A stretch of 64,000 nt of DNA, taken from a virus. The position numbers and the translations under genes are program-made. This document shows, piece after piece, positions 31,942 to 41,094 of the stretch. The stretch covers positions 316,279-380,278 of the IMG/VR virus record IMGVR_UViG_3300005613_000001; one strand, 5' to 3'. How positions within the stretch are numbered: the first letter of the stretch is position 1; each line of letters starts with the position of its first letter. The notes below the pieces were generated by a model. That model was given only the letters and a program-made list of their open reading frames with translations. It had not been told where the DNA came from and did no database searches.

Positions 31942-33023
31942 TCTTCCTGATTCGTCTTGGACCGTGGGAAGAAAAAACCCGCTTCTAATGGCAAATCAAG
32001 GCTGAATTCATTCGTGCATGCTGGGCAAAAACAATCTACATTAGTATCCACACCGAAAGGAGGCTCACTTGCTAAATTCCGCAAATAGGCAACATCTTCT
32101 ACGGGCAATCTCTTTAGTAGAACTTGTAATTCATCATTATCAGTAATAGTTTCAATGTTATTCAACAGTAAAGCTGTTCTGAATGTAAGTGTATTATCTG
32201 CGGCTTGATCTCCAAATCTTCTAAGTCGCCTTTCGCGGTATTCATTTACAGCTAAATCATCTGCACCAGTAGCCAACCTATAGCTAAATTGGTATCCCGA
32301 TTTGGGAAGAGTTCCACTTAATTTGGCTGTTGTGAAAGAATCTGGGCAATAATCCACATTCATATGGTCTAAATCAATAGTAGTTTGGAATTTAGTTTCA
32401 CACCCAAATCTAGGACATTCAACTTCAACCTCATATTTTGTTGAATATGAGATACCCCGTAGCCAGATTAATAAATAAGTTCTATCAACTGTCAAAAGGT
32501 TATAAGTGTTACAATGTTCTTGAATACAAGCATTGAAGATCATATCCATTGCTTCATTTCTTTTAATATGTCTAGGTGTGGCTAGAATTTCTTCTTCCGC
32601 ACCCGTCATAGGACGCACATGCAAAGTTCCACCCTTTAATGCCTCATCTTCATAAAATCTTCCGCGAGATGGCAAGTTAATAGGTTCATAATTTACATGT
32701 AGCCCCTCTAAGAGCTTCTGTAAGTCTGACGTGTTAGCCATTGACGCCCCTAAATTTGGAGCCGGTTTAAATTGCTGTTCTTTGGGGTTAACCGGAGCAG
32801 GCGGCGGTTCATCGGGCGTAGGGGATATGTTAGGCGGTCCAGCTTGCGGAGCCGAAGGTTTAGCTTGCTGTTGCTGCTTTTCTTTTTGTTTTTGTGCTAA
32901 TACTTTCTTAAACTCTTCTGGCACATTACCTTGCACTTCAATACCACCGTCTGACATAAGCGGTCCTTTTACCGGACCCTTTGGGGGTTTAAATTCTGAT
33001 TGTCGATATGTTTCATCTGGCAT
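31938..33023 (-). CDS. Baseplate hub assembly protein, gp26-like
   Basis: 361 residues. Residues 1-100 are a Pro/Lys/Gln-rich extension; the rest has INLPSRGRFYED, HVRPMTGAEEEILATP (about 130-150) and a C-terminal zinc site with CFCPACTNEF. This is the T4 gp26/gp51-type baseplate hub assembly family. The N-terminal extension is longer than in T4. Confidence 0.65.
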   Translation of the reverse strand: MPDETYRQSEFKPPKGPVKGPLMSDGGIEVQGNVPEEFKKVLAQKQKEKQQQQAKPSAPQAGPPNISPTPDEPPPAPVNPKEQQFKPAPNLGASMANTSDLQKLLEGLHVNYEPINLPSRGRFYEDEALKGGTLHVRPMTGAEEEILATPRHIKRNEAMDMIFNACIQEHCNTYNLLTVDRTYLLIWLRGISYSTKYEVEVECPRFGCETKFQTTIDLDHMNVDYCPDSFTTAKLSGTLPKSGYQFSYRLATGADDLAVNEYRERRLRRFGDQAADNTLTFRTALLLNNIETITDNDELQVLLKRLPVEDVAYLRNLASEPPFGVDTNVDCFCPACTNEFSLDLPLEAGFFFPRSKTNQEE

Positions 33024-33066
33024 AAAATTATCTCCTAAATTGATGACGCCTTATTTTAATATTAGT

Positions 33067-33432
33067 ATGTTGGGTTTAAATATAACAAATATTGAGGAGC
33101 TAATCTTTCATGATCAAAAAGTCCGTACTTTGCTCCCCGAGTTCCAAAATCTCTTTCAGCAATGGCAATTTGCTAAAATACACGATCTTAGATCAGTTCG
33201 GCAGCAATGTGTGCTCAGCTTTTTAAATTCTGCTAATGACAATCACATGGCTGTTCTTAAGGGGTATTTTAAATGTGAAGTTACTCTAACTAAAATTAAC
33301 AATCAAATAGTAAAGAATGAAACAATCCCAATTTCTGATTTAGAAAATGTGCTGCGTGATATGGAAGGGGAGTATCAAGACTTTGCAGCATACAGAGACA
33401 AGGATCAGATTTATATATCCTTTTGGAGATGA
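33067..33432 (+). CDS. Hypothetical protein, 121 aa
   Basis: Starts MLGLNITNIEELIFHDQK; helical with LPEFQNLFQQWQFAK and a beta-type C-terminus. It begins the rightward control island that ends with gp55. Divergent from the baseplate gene. Not recognised. Confidence 0.65.
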   Translation: MLGLNITNIEELIFHDQKVRTLLPEFQNLFQQWQFAKIHDLRSVRQQCVLSFLNSANDNHMAVLKGYFKCEVTLTKINNQIVKNETIPISDLENVLRDMEGEYQDFAAYRDKDQIYISFWR

Positions 33433-33434
33433 AA

Positions 33435-33779
33435 ATGACAGATATTTTATTATTCGCGTTTGCGGTAATCGGACTTACACATATTATTGTGGACAGCAGA
33501 ATATTTGAATCTCCAAGAGAATGGATTAAAAGCCGAGATGCATGGATATTTAAAAAAGCAACAGAAGCCATAGAATGCTACCAATGTAGTGGTTTTTGGT
33601 GCGGTCTTTTTTGTGGACTTATTTTTGTATCGCCCGCCTCTATATTTGTAAGCATACTATGGGTGTTCTTATCAGGCTGTGCGGGCAGTTTTTTAGCACA
33701 ATGGGGTGCTAACTATCTGCAATATCTAGAATCTCAAATATCTATTGATCTTAATATGGAAGAAGACGATGAGCATTAA
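33435..33779 (+). CDS. DUF1360-like membrane protein
   Basis: 114 residues with GGAG site. Two or three membrane segments (LLFAFAVIGLTHIIVDS, FCGLIFVSPASIFVSILWVF) flank a CYQCSGFWCG motif, matching the DUF1360 family of small phage and bacterial membrane proteins. Function unknown. Confidence 0.7.
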   Translation: MTDILLFAFAVIGLTHIIVDSRIFESPREWIKSRDAWIFKKATEAIECYQCSGFWCGLFCGLIFVSPASIFVSILWVFLSGCAGSFLAQWGANYLQYLESQISIDLNMEEDDEH

Positions 33780-34098
33780 AACATACTTGCTTTACTGTGA
33801 AATATGTGGGTACAAGAGAATCACTGATGGTTCTGATGCTACTGATTTAGTGGAAGTAAAAACGAGCCCATTATTCACAGGGGCTCCTAAACTTGATTCT
33901 ATTACCAAAAAAGTCTTCGTTCCCAAAGCCAAACCCCAAAGAAAAAGATTCAAGTGCCCCAAGTGTGGTCGTATTGTTTTCCCACGACAAATTAATAAAA
34001 CCTTACCCGTATCAGAGGAATTAGATGAAGAAAGTAACGCTCTTGGAGATCAAGGAGGCGATGAGGGACAGTCGCTTTCGGAAGAGTCTTCCGCCTGA
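33769..34098 (+). CDS. Small zinc-ribbon protein, 109 aa
   Basis: Start at MSIKTYLLYCEICGYKRI; a second knuckle KCPKCGRI near 65 completes the zinc ribbon. Acidic Ser-rich tail. Overlaps the membrane protein gene by 11 bases. Confidence 0.7.
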   Translation: MSIKTYLLYCEICGYKRITDGSDATDLVEVKTSPLFTGAPKLDSITKKVFVPKAKPQRKRFKCPKCGRIVFPRQINKTLPVSEELDEESNALGDQGGDEGQSLSEESSA

Positions 34099-34402
34099 AT
34101 TACAAGATGATGTAAAAAAATATCTCAAGAATCCCAAATGTAAATGCAATCTACCAATATATCTGCGGGTTATGAAAGAGTGTAGAAAGCAAATTAAAGC
34201 ATATTTTCCGGGGCGGGCAATTGAAAACCCAGATGAAGAAATAAACAAAATGGCCCAGAACAATTGGACTGTAATCAATTGCAAAATACAAGACTTACAA
34301 AAACGGTTAAAGCAATTACCTAGCGGGCGCAAGCAAATTGCCATTACTAGATATGAAGATGAAGTTACTGTAATAGTTAATGAACTTGATATTTCGTTCT
34401 AA
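34025..34402 (+). CDS. Hypothetical protein, 125 aa
   Basis: Starts MKKVTLLEIKEAM with a GAGG site; overlaps the preceding gene by 74 bases in another frame. CKCNLPIYLR and a helical middle (IQDLQKRLKQLP) visible. Found in a rightward gene set ahead of gp55; role unknown. Confidence 0.6.
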   Translation: MKKVTLLEIKEAMRDSRFRKSLPPELQDDVKKYLKNPKCKCNLPIYLRVMKECRKQIKAYFPGRAIENPDEEINKMAQNNWTVINCKIQDLQKRLKQLPSGRKQIAITRYEDEVTVIVNELDISF

Positions 34403-35046
34403 TTATTTTCATTATTTTCATATCTTTTTATAAATTGGCAATTCATGCAGAGAATTTGAAACCCAGGTGGAAAATTATTTCTTTTTATCCATCTATAAAT
34501 TTCATCCCCTTTCATTCGTTCGCCTTTTTTATTTTTATGTTTACAACCATCTCCTTCAATGTGGTCAATGCTAAGAGCCCTTATATCAGAATAATTGCAT
34601 TTTACACACTGCATTGATCCATTTGAATAATAAGAAAAAACAGACAACTTGTTTTTCATTTTAGAGCGATAAATTGCACTTTGCATATACTCTGGGTTGT
34701 TTTGACGGCGACGTGCAGAATTTTTCCTTTCATATTCTTTTTTGCACATAACACAATATCGTGTATTTTTATATCTGTTTTTATCAATTAAAACCTTATT
34801 ACATAAACAACATTTATTTTTACAATCATTACACAACGCATGTTTATTGCGTCCTGTTATCCCACTTAGAGATTGACCACATATGGTACACTTTTTGCGA
34901 TTGTTAATTGTTTTTTCGAGATCTTTAGTCTCATAAAGATGTGGCCTTCCAATAATTCTAGAAAGAATACCTTTTTTAACCCAAGACTCAATTGTTGCTC
35001 TAGATATATTGTATTTTTGAGACGCTTGTTTAGCTGTAATCTTCAT
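34399..35046 (-). CDS. HNH homing endonuclease with HTH
   Basis: 215 residues from MKITAKQ. N-terminal MerR/excisionase-like helix-turn-helix (ASQKYNISRATIESWVKKG), then three zinc-knuckle pairs (CTICGQ, CCLC, CVMC), and a C-terminal HNH core: ALSIDHIEGDGCKHK and PGFQILCMNCQFIKR. Inserted on the opposite strand between genes, a free-standing mobile endonuclease. Confidence 0.85.
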   Translation of the reverse strand: MKITAKQASQKYNISRATIESWVKKGILSRIIGRPHLYETKDLEKTINNRKKCTICGQSLSGITGRNKHALCNDCKNKCCLCNKVLIDKNRYKNTRYCVMCKKEYERKNSARRRQNNPEYMQSAIYRSKMKNKLSVFSYYSNGSMQCVKCNYSDIRALSIDHIEGDGCKHKNKKGERMKGDEIYRWIKRNNFPPGFQILCMNCQFIKRYENNENN

Positions 35047-35069
35047 ATATTTAAACAAACAATTTACCA

Positions 35070-35999
35070 TCAACGAATTAGATGCTGCTTACTAACAATG
35101 CCCATGTGACGGGTATTATTGATGATTTCCTCACAGCTTGCTCTCATTTTTGCTGGATATGCCTTATATTTGTTAATTTCCATCGGCCAATCATCTGATT
35201 GTAGTCTATTTTGCCCTAAGATTAAGGCATTTTCATAAAATGATGCCGCCTTTTTGTATTTCTTGAGTAGGTGGTAATATACGTCACCAAGAAGACACCA
35301 AAACTCAGCCATTAAAGGCTTTACACTCAAACAAGACAGTAGATTCTTAATTGCTCGCTCTGCATCTTTTTTAACATAACAATGAACCATAGCGCAATAA
35401 TACCTTGTCATTGTGACTGGCATTTGTTTTTCTTTATCTCTAAACAAATACTGCTCTGCGGCACTTAAAAATTCATTGTGTTTCTTCTGCGATAAAAGTA
35501 CGCACGCCTCATAATAATAGGGCTCTGGCGATGTTGGGAATTGTGCTTTCCATTCTTTGATATACTCTAGAGCATCAGGATCAGTGGATGTAGTGGCGTA
35601 TATGATGACATTTAAATCTTTAGCTTCGTTGTCAATAAGGCATTCAAAAATAGGATTGGAGAACTTTAATTCTCGCTCTATGTGCCACAATCTTATCTGT
35701 TTGGTAATAATATCACCCTGAAATATAGGGAGGCGGTAAGATTCGGGAGTCCCGTTTATCGCCTCTAATACATCTTGTGCTCCATAGGCAAGTGTTTCTC
35801 CTGAATTTAAGTACATTTGCCACTTTGCTTGTGTTATTAGCCCATTGCGAAACTCGCTTCTATCTCTATATTCACGCTCTGCGATATTACCAACGACTAC
35901 CTCAACTCGCTCATCTGACTCCAATGATTTAAGCGAATCCAGGGTCTTTTGAGAGTCGTCTTTACAATTGCTTATTATTTGGATTGTTAGATTTTTCAT
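35070..35999 (-). CDS. Glycosyltransferase-like protein with TPR repeats
   Basis: 309 residues. N-terminal half looks like a degenerate GT2 domain (IQIISNCKDDSQKTL, MYLNSGETLAYG) without a clear DxD. C-terminal half has TPR-like helical pairs (YYYEACVLLSQKKHNEFL, AEFWCLLGDVYYHLLKKYKKA). May be catalytically dead or act on protein glycosylation. Confidence 0.6.
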   Translation of the reverse strand: MKNLTIQIISNCKDDSQKTLDSLKSLESDERVEVVVGNIAEREYRDRSEFRNGLITQAKWQMYLNSGETLAYGAQDVLEAINGTPESYRLPIFQGDIITKQIRLWHIERELKFSNPIFECLIDNEAKDLNVIIYATTSTDPDALEYIKEWKAQFPTSPEPYYYEACVLLSQKKHNEFLSAAEQYLFRDKEKQMPVTMTRYYCAMVHCYVKKDAERAIKNLLSCLSVKPLMAEFWCLLGDVYYHLLKKYKKAASFYENALILGQNRLQSDDWPMEINKYKAYPAKMRASCEEIINNTRHMGIVSKQHLIR

Positions 36000-36137
36000 T
36001 TATAATCTCTATTAATTTTACCAAAGCCTGGGCTTCATTGTCCATTTGGACAGATTGGTAATGTGACGCGAGACTTTTATAGGGGTTAGGATTAAGCGGG
36101 TTTTCCAATATTTCTAAAAAAGTTTTATAAAGGTCCA
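35962..36137 (-). CDS. Hypothetical protein, 58 aa
   Basis: Start MDLYKTFLEILEN; one TPR-like helical pair (PYKSLASHYQSVQMDNEA) similar to the downstream protein's repeats, whose start it overlaps by 38 bases. Possibly a split-off N-terminal TPR piece. Confidence 0.5.
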
Positions 36138-36168
36138 TAAAATTAATGGAGTAAAACAGTATATAATA

Positions 36169-36176
36169 TATAAATA
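36169..36176 (+). promoter_or_regulatory. Late promoter TATAAATA before gp55
   Basis: Exact T4 late consensus 29 bases ahead of the gp55 ATG, with a CGGAGG ribosome site in between. Suggests the late sigma factor boosts its own gene. Confidence 0.65.
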
Positions 36177-36204
36177 GCCCTTTTTGTATCTTAATCGGAG
36201 GATT

Positions 36205-36807
36205 ATGGCAGCTAACGAATACTTGAACAATAAGTTCTTTGAAAGTGTGATTGTTAAATTTCAAACTTCAAAGCGTGAAAAAACAATGCGAGAGTTTATT
36301 TTAGAAGATTTGAAAGAAGCGCAAGAAAGGCGAATGAAACGGAATAGAAATAAAAAAAGAGGCGACCAACTAAGAGAATTGCTTGAAAGAAATGATGAAA
36401 GATACAAAGAGGTGTGTGAAAAATTCCACGAATCACAAGACGACTTGGCAATACTTTTTTATACGCTAAGTGAAAAAATAGTCCAATATGCTAAGTTCCA
36501 ATTTATAGATGAAGACGACGCTGTGCAAGAGGGGGTTGTGATTTGTTTTGAAAAGGTGGATAGATTTGATCCTGAATATGTTGGCAAGAATGGGCAGAAA
36601 GCCAAAGCCTTTAACTATATGACAACCTGTATTTTAAATCACTTTCGGCAACTATATCGCACTGCTAGAAACTACCAGGAACTAAAGAGAAAATATCTCG
36701 ATTACCTACAAACTGAATTAGAAAAGATTGTTATACATAATGGAAAAATCAACCCAAATACTACAAAAACAATACCTGTAGAGAATAGTAGATCAAGATA
36801 CGAATGA
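36205..36807 (+). CDS. 55: Late-transcription sigma factor gp55
   Basis: 200 residues. DDAVQEGVVICFEKVDRFDPEY (about 110-131) and AFNYMTTCILNHFRQLYRTARNY (about 142-164) are sigma region 2 as in T4 gp55: core binding helix, -10 recognition and melting segment. It lacks region 4, so it cannot read a -35, which fits the single-box late promoters here. N-terminal 80 residues are helical and basic. Confidence 0.85.
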   Translation: MAANEYLNNKFFESVIVKFQTSKREKTMREFILEDLKEAQERRMKRNRNKKRGDQLRELLERNDERYKEVCEKFHESQDDLAILFYTLSEKIVQYAKFQFIDEDDAVQEGVVICFEKVDRFDPEYVGKNGQKAKAFNYMTTCILNHFRQLYRTARNYQELKRKYLDYLQTELEKIVIHNGKINPNTTKTIPVENSRSRYE

Positions 36808-36808
36808 C

Positions 36809-36837
36809 TTGCGCCATCTGTTTATATTGTGTATAAT
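36809..36837 (+). promoter_or_regulatory. Sigma70-type promoter (TTGCGC-N17-TATAAT)
   Basis: -35 TTGCGC at 36809-36814, -10 TATAAT at 36832-36837, 17-base spacer. Drives the small gene at 36863. Confidence 0.6.
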
Positions 36838-36862
36838 AACCCCGGAGAGGTAATTTAATTAT

Positions 36863-37099
36863 ATGTTTATTACAAGAAACAGCTTAAATGATATTGAGGA
36901 GCGAGAGTTAATTCAAAAATTAATTGATAATGGATTCGGTGATATGGTCCTGGCTCTTTTGGAAAATGAAAATAAAGTCTATACCAAAAAAGGAAGACTC
37001 AATAAAAGCGGGGCATGTAGAGTGTTGGGGTGGAAAACCAAAGAGCTTGAAGATAAATTAGAAGAATGCCGAAAACTACTTAAAGAAGATGTAGAATAA
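36863..37099 (+). CDS. Hypothetical protein, 78 aa, next to gp55
   Basis: N-terminal helix pair, then GRLNKSGACRVLGWKTKELEDKL, which looks like a short helix-turn-helix. GGAGAGG site. Placed directly after gp55 under its own promoter; a role in late transcription as gp33-like adaptor or antitermination factor is possible but unproven, as the sequence does not resemble T4 gp33. Confidence 0.6.
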   Translation: MFITRNSLNDIEERELIQKLIDNGFGDMVLALLENENKVYTKKGRLNKSGACRVLGWKTKELEDKLEECRKLLKEDVE

Positions 37100-37112
37100 A
37101 CGAGGCGGGGTA

Positions 37113-37676
37113 TTAGCTATAATCGGCTGATCCACCGATCATGGTGTATGCTCGATCAAACCTTAAAGTAACTTGGCAAGTTACCACTTCGGAATTGCCC
37201 ATATCTAATTCCCCCCAATCTGTTGTCAAAGGCCAACAGTTTTCTAATCTCCACCTTTCAATTACATCCCCACATCCACTTAAAATGCTTAAGTTGCCTT
37301 GACGTTTAAAACTATCGGCTCCGCCTGCCCGCGAAGCTCCACCGGAAACAATTGGCCTAAATTGCATACCGCCACCGGCATTGAGATCATAGACTTCACG
37401 AATCCATTGGAATACAGGGTGGTTACCACTGCGGAAGCAGTAGTCATAGAGTGTTAGCTGAAGAGGTTTCCAATCGGGCTTTCCTGGGAAATAGACATTT
37501 TCTACAGCATGTTGAGCTTCAATTTCTTTCCATGTTAATTGTGGTCGGCCTCCTTTTTGTGGAGGTAAGACATCAACTCCATTATCATAATCATCTATGA
37601 TACTATCGATAGAGAATGTCCATCGAAATTTCCGTTTGAAGGTTACATCAATTAGACCGCCAATTCCCATCTGCAT
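37113..37676 (-). CDS. 19: Tail tube protein, gp19-like (copy 1)
   Basis: 187 residues. FKRKFRWTFSIDS near the start, WKPLQLTLYD, ENCWPLTTDWGELDMGNSEVVTCQVTL at the end: the layout of T4-type tail tube proteins. Paralogous to the next gene, with which it shares FKRKFRW, the Trp-rich middle and the RWRLxxxWP C-terminal block. A terminator separates them. Confidence 0.8.
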   Translation of the reverse strand: MQMGIGGLIDVTFKRKFRWTFSIDSIIDDYDNGVDVLPPQKGGRPQLTWKEIEAQHAVENVYFPGKPDWKPLQLTLYDYCFRSGNHPVFQWIREVYDLNAGGGMQFRPIVSGGASRAGGADSFKRQGNLSILSGCGDVIERWRLENCWPLTTDWGELDMGNSEVVTCQVTLRFDRAYTMIGGSADYS

Positions 37677-37703
37677 CGCACATACTCCTAAATATAAACA
37701 AAT

Positions 37704-37728
37704 GGACTCCCGCTTTAAACGAGAGCCC
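37704..37728 (-). terminator. Hairpin between the two tube genes
   Basis: GGGCTCTCG / CGGGAGTCC stem with 7-base loop, followed by ATTTGTTTAT. Probably tunes the ratio of the two tube proteins. Confidence 0.6.
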
Positions 37729-37755
37729 TTTTGTTTATTTTAATTCTTGTTAGCA

Positions 37756-38379
37756 TTAGCTTCCAAGTAGTGCTTGACCGAAGGACGTTACACCCCCACC
37801 ACAGGCCGTGCAGCCACATGGTCCGAATGTACCTTCGCAAGACGTATATTGAACATCAGAATATCTAAGTGTTAATTCCACTGTAGCTTCTTCTGAACTC
37901 GCATAGTCAAGGTCTCCAAAGTTGATAGCTTGCGGCCATGCATCCCACAATCGCCATGTTTCCATCGCTACGCCGCAACCATCATACATTTTAAGGGTTG
38001 CTTGTCCCGCATAGTCTTGGACGGCTGCCCCCATGTTAAGTTGGCCTCGGATACCACCACCCTCTAGTCGGAAGTCATATACGGATGATAACCACGAATA
38101 TAGTGCCATAATGCCGGGCTGTGATCCACTACCCGCAGCATTTACCACGTCGTAATACTGTACCGTAATTTGTTCCCAGGAGGCTTTACCGGGTATCCAC
38201 GTTTTGGCGTTTTTAACATTTATTTCGGTTTCTTCAATCGAAATATTAGGACGAGCAGCAATCTTGACGAAATGTTCAGGAATTGAATCTCCGCAGAAAT
38301 CAACTCTAAAACCCCATCTAAACTTTCTCTTAAAGATTACATTGGGTTGTCCCAAGTCACCTAAACCCATTTCAGCCAT
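37756..38379 (-). CDS. 19: Tail tube protein, gp19-like (copy 2)
   Basis: 207 residues. FKRKFRWGFRVDF start, ASWEQITVQYYDVV, MALYSWLSSVYDF, and METWRLWDAWPQAINFGDLDYASSEEATVELTLRY end. Follows the sheath gene, as gp19 does in T4, so this is likely the main tube protein. C-terminal tail is Cys/Gly-rich (CGCTACGGG). Confidence 0.85.
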   Translation of the reverse strand: MAEMGLGDLGQPNVIFKRKFRWGFRVDFCGDSIPEHFVKIAARPNISIEETEINVKNAKTWIPGKASWEQITVQYYDVVNAAGSGSQPGIMALYSWLSSVYDFRLEGGGIRGQLNMGAAVQDYAGQATLKMYDGCGVAMETWRLWDAWPQAINFGDLDYASSEEATVELTLRYSDVQYTSCEGTFGPCGCTACGGGVTSFGQALLGS

Positions 38380-38397
38380 ATCATACCTCTCTAATTT

Positions 38398-40869
38398 TTA
38401 GAAGTTTTCTGAAGTCTCTTCAAAGCTATCAGCTTGGTTGTGAATAGAGAATTCAATAAAGATGAATTCCACAGCCTTGGTTGGCTTAACACCAATTCGT
38501 GCCCTGAATTCATTTCTGTCGATTACTTCGGGCGTATTCAACTCTTCGTCAGCCTTAATTCTGTAATCGGTTAATCCTCGCCCCACTTTAATCTCTTCCA
38601 GAACGCCAGTTGCTATATTAATAAATCTTTCACGGAAAATCTCGTCGTGAGGATTGAATAGCAATCTACGGGCCTTCTTTCTAATCATCTTAGCTGCAAC
38701 AAAGAGCATTCTACGAACATTAACACGGTCCAATGCTGTGGGTCTGCGTTGCAACGTCTTTTGACCCCAAACTACGAAACCGTCAATATCAGCGAACTGA
38801 ACAATCGGGTTAATTGCATTTCGATACCCATACATCAAGTCTCTTTCAACAAGAGTCGGGCGGCTAAATACATCGGTGACAGCCGGTACTTGCCCTCTGT
38901 CTGCCCCAGCGGGAGCCCACCAAGGATACGCCAGAAGGTCGTTTCGGGCATACACAGCCATTACGGAGCCAGAAGGAGGAGCCCATACGTCAATTCCATT
39001 CCAAGAGTCACGAATCTTAACCCACGGCCAATATAGAGCCGCAAAGTCCGTATCAAACTTGGTAGAGTTCAACGGATGAACACCATTTTGCCAGTGAACA
39101 ATCTCGGTCACAGTTAATCCGAATGGAGGATCAACAATACACATTGAGTCCATGCGGTGGTTCTGGCAAACATCAATCATTGCAAGAATGACAGATGTAG
39201 AAGAGTGACCAGGAACAGCTAGTAAGTCAATATCAATTTGTTCAGGTTCGGATAGAGAATACACACCGCTCATTTCGGTACTGTTACCAATCAAGAGAGC
39301 GTCTTGGTCATCGGGATCAGCCGGAATTCCGTCTGCTCCACCAACCAAAGTGTATGTTCCATCTGCGGGCGATGCTGGGTTGCTTGTTACATCTTCGCAC
39401 TTCACCCAATCAGAAACCACATTCAAAAAGACTTCAACATAATAACTGCTCGTTTCGTCTTTATTTAAGTTACCCCAAGTTTCCATTTGGACGCTATTAT
39501 TATAAACATCCATCGTGAAAGTACCTTGGTGGGTATCATTTGTAATAACAACTTGAGTATCATTACCATCAATGCCAGGGCTATCGGCGGTAATTGTCAT
39601 TGTCGTTGTTGCAGAAGCATTTTCAGAACCATTTACAATACCTGCGACATATACATCTGCATCGCCTGTATCACGTTCTGGGCTTGCTCCGGTATAGGTC
39701 AAGTTTTGGAAGCCAAACACTGTATCGGCGGTACTATCCGCTTTTACAAGGATTTTAGCATCTTGACCGAAGTGATTTGTAATAAGTGTTACACTTAAAG
39801 CCGCAACTTCTGTTGCATAATCTGGATCTGTTGGACCCACACCACCACCAACGGCTTGGAAGCCGCCCGGTAGAGAAGCAATCTGCGTATTAATCGCAGC
39901 CACGGCCTGAGCCGTTGAGACAGTTGCATCACCTTCTAAAGCAGCCAAATCAATCACTTGGACAACATTATCAATTAAAACGTTGTCAGTGCCATCAATG
40001 ACCACCTGTAAATTCATATCGCTTAACTCACCGAAATTGAAGTTACCATCAACGGAAGCGGACCCTGATGTGGGGTAAGCTAAATTGGAACCAGGAGCGA
40101 CAGCGCGTGTCATATCTGTTCCCAATCCTGTTACGTTTGTCCCTCCACCAGCTACGACAGTACCGCCGTAAATGGAGTCCGAAACGGAAACTAATTCGAT
40201 GCTAGCGTCTGGACCATATGAGAAAACTGACATAATGCCAATTTCATCATCGTCCGTGCAATAGAACTGAATGCCGTCATCGGCATAAGTTAATTGCAAG
40301 TTCAAGTCTTCAACTAATTGCTCACATGTGTAAGCGGTATTGGTAAGAGGTGCCGGTCTATTGGCGTTCGCTAAAACAACCAATGTTTTACTGGCGATAT
40401 TACCATTTAGTCTCCAACGGAAAAACGAATCACTGCTAAAACTATAACCACCAGCAATAACAATCCCATTAGCATCTTGAGTCGCATTATCGGGAGTATC
40501 GGAAGCGAATAATACCACACCACCAGCAGAAGGTACATCTACCTCTGCAATTTGTGCTGCTTCATGTTCAACAGGTTCCGACACGCCTACACGAACGATA
40601 TAACAGTCACTTGCAATACGCATGTACTGTTGTGCGGCGTAAATTAAATATGGATCACCAACGTCAGGATGCGGGTATCCAAAAATGTCATTTAGCTCTC
40701 TTTGATTTCTAACTAATGTTGGAACTCCAATTGGCCCTTTACTTGCAAATCCGACCATTCCAGCTTTATGATAACTTCTTTCAGATTCATAAAAGCTTAA
40801 GTCCTTTTCTGCAATTCGGACACTTGGACTTATTGTATTAGATGGTGGAAACCCCTTAAGAATTGCCAT
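38398..40869 (-). CDS. 18: Contractile tail sheath protein gp18
   Basis: 823 residues, longer than the 659 of T4 gp18. N-terminus KGFPPSNTISPSVRIAEKDLS and GKASKGPIGVP-like MVGFASKGPIG are typical; the conserved C-terminal half has WPWVKIRDSWNGIDVWAPPSGSV and RRPTALDRVNVRRMLFVAAK. The middle, about residues 90-480, is a Gly/Thr/Asp-rich insertion expected on the outer face of the sheath. Confidence 0.93.
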   Translation of the reverse strand: MAILKGFPPSNTISPSVRIAEKDLSFYESERSYHKAGMVGFASKGPIGVPTLVRNQRELNDIFGYPHPDVGDPYLIYAAQQYMRIASDCYIVRVGVSEPVEHEAAQIAEVDVPSAGGVVLFASDTPDNATQDANGIVIAGGYSFSSDSFFRWRLNGNIASKTLVVLANANRPAPLTNTAYTCEQLVEDLNLQLTYADDGIQFYCTDDDEIGIMSVFSYGPDASIELVSVSDSIYGGTVVAGGGTNVTGLGTDMTRAVAPGSNLAYPTSGSASVDGNFNFGELSDMNLQVVIDGTDNVLIDNVVQVIDLAALEGDATVSTAQAVAAINTQIASLPGGFQAVGGGVGPTDPDYATEVAALSVTLITNHFGQDAKILVKADSTADTVFGFQNLTYTGASPERDTGDADVYVAGIVNGSENASATTTMTITADSPGIDGNDTQVVITNDTHQGTFTMDVYNNSVQMETWGNLNKDETSSYYVEVFLNVVSDWVKCEDVTSNPASPADGTYTLVGGADGIPADPDDQDALLIGNSTEMSGVYSLSEPEQIDIDLLAVPGHSSTSVILAMIDVCQNHRMDSMCIVDPPFGLTVTEIVHWQNGVHPLNSTKFDTDFAALYWPWVKIRDSWNGIDVWAPPSGSVMAVYARNDLLAYPWWAPAGADRGQVPAVTDVFSRPTLVERDLMYGYRNAINPIVQFADIDGFVVWGQKTLQRRPTALDRVNVRRMLFVAAKMIRKKARRLLFNPHDEIFRERFINIATGVLEEIKVGRGLTDYRIKADEELNTPEVIDRNEFRARIGVKPTKAVEFIFIEFSIHNQADSFEETSENF

Positions 40870-40872
40870 ATC

Positions 40873-41094
40873 TTAATCTCCCTTATCTAACCTATTGGGT
40901 ACGTATTGTGTAGAAATTAAACCTTGTTTTTCTGCACGCTCTATATATTCAGTTGCTCTTTCATCTTCTAATAAATAAATATTTTTTCCCGAGCCAAGAC
41001 CCGGAATATTTAAACACGTTAAGGCTCTAGGTGCTCTTCTTGATCTAATAACAAGCTGCACTGGACCCCTCTGTTTGTTCTGTATTCTTATCAT
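40873..41094 (-). CDS. Hypothetical protein between gp15 and gp18
   Basis: 73 residues: basic N-terminus (QLVIRSRRAPRALTCLNIPG), then a helical acidic segment. Overlaps the gp15-like gene by 4 bases and ends 3 bases before the sheath gene. Similar small genes are seen at this spot in other large myoviruses; role unknown. Confidence 0.65.
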   Translation of the reverse strand: MIRIQNKQRGPVQLVIRSRRAPRALTCLNIPGLGSGKNIYLLEDERATEYIERAEKQGLISTQYVPNRLDKGD

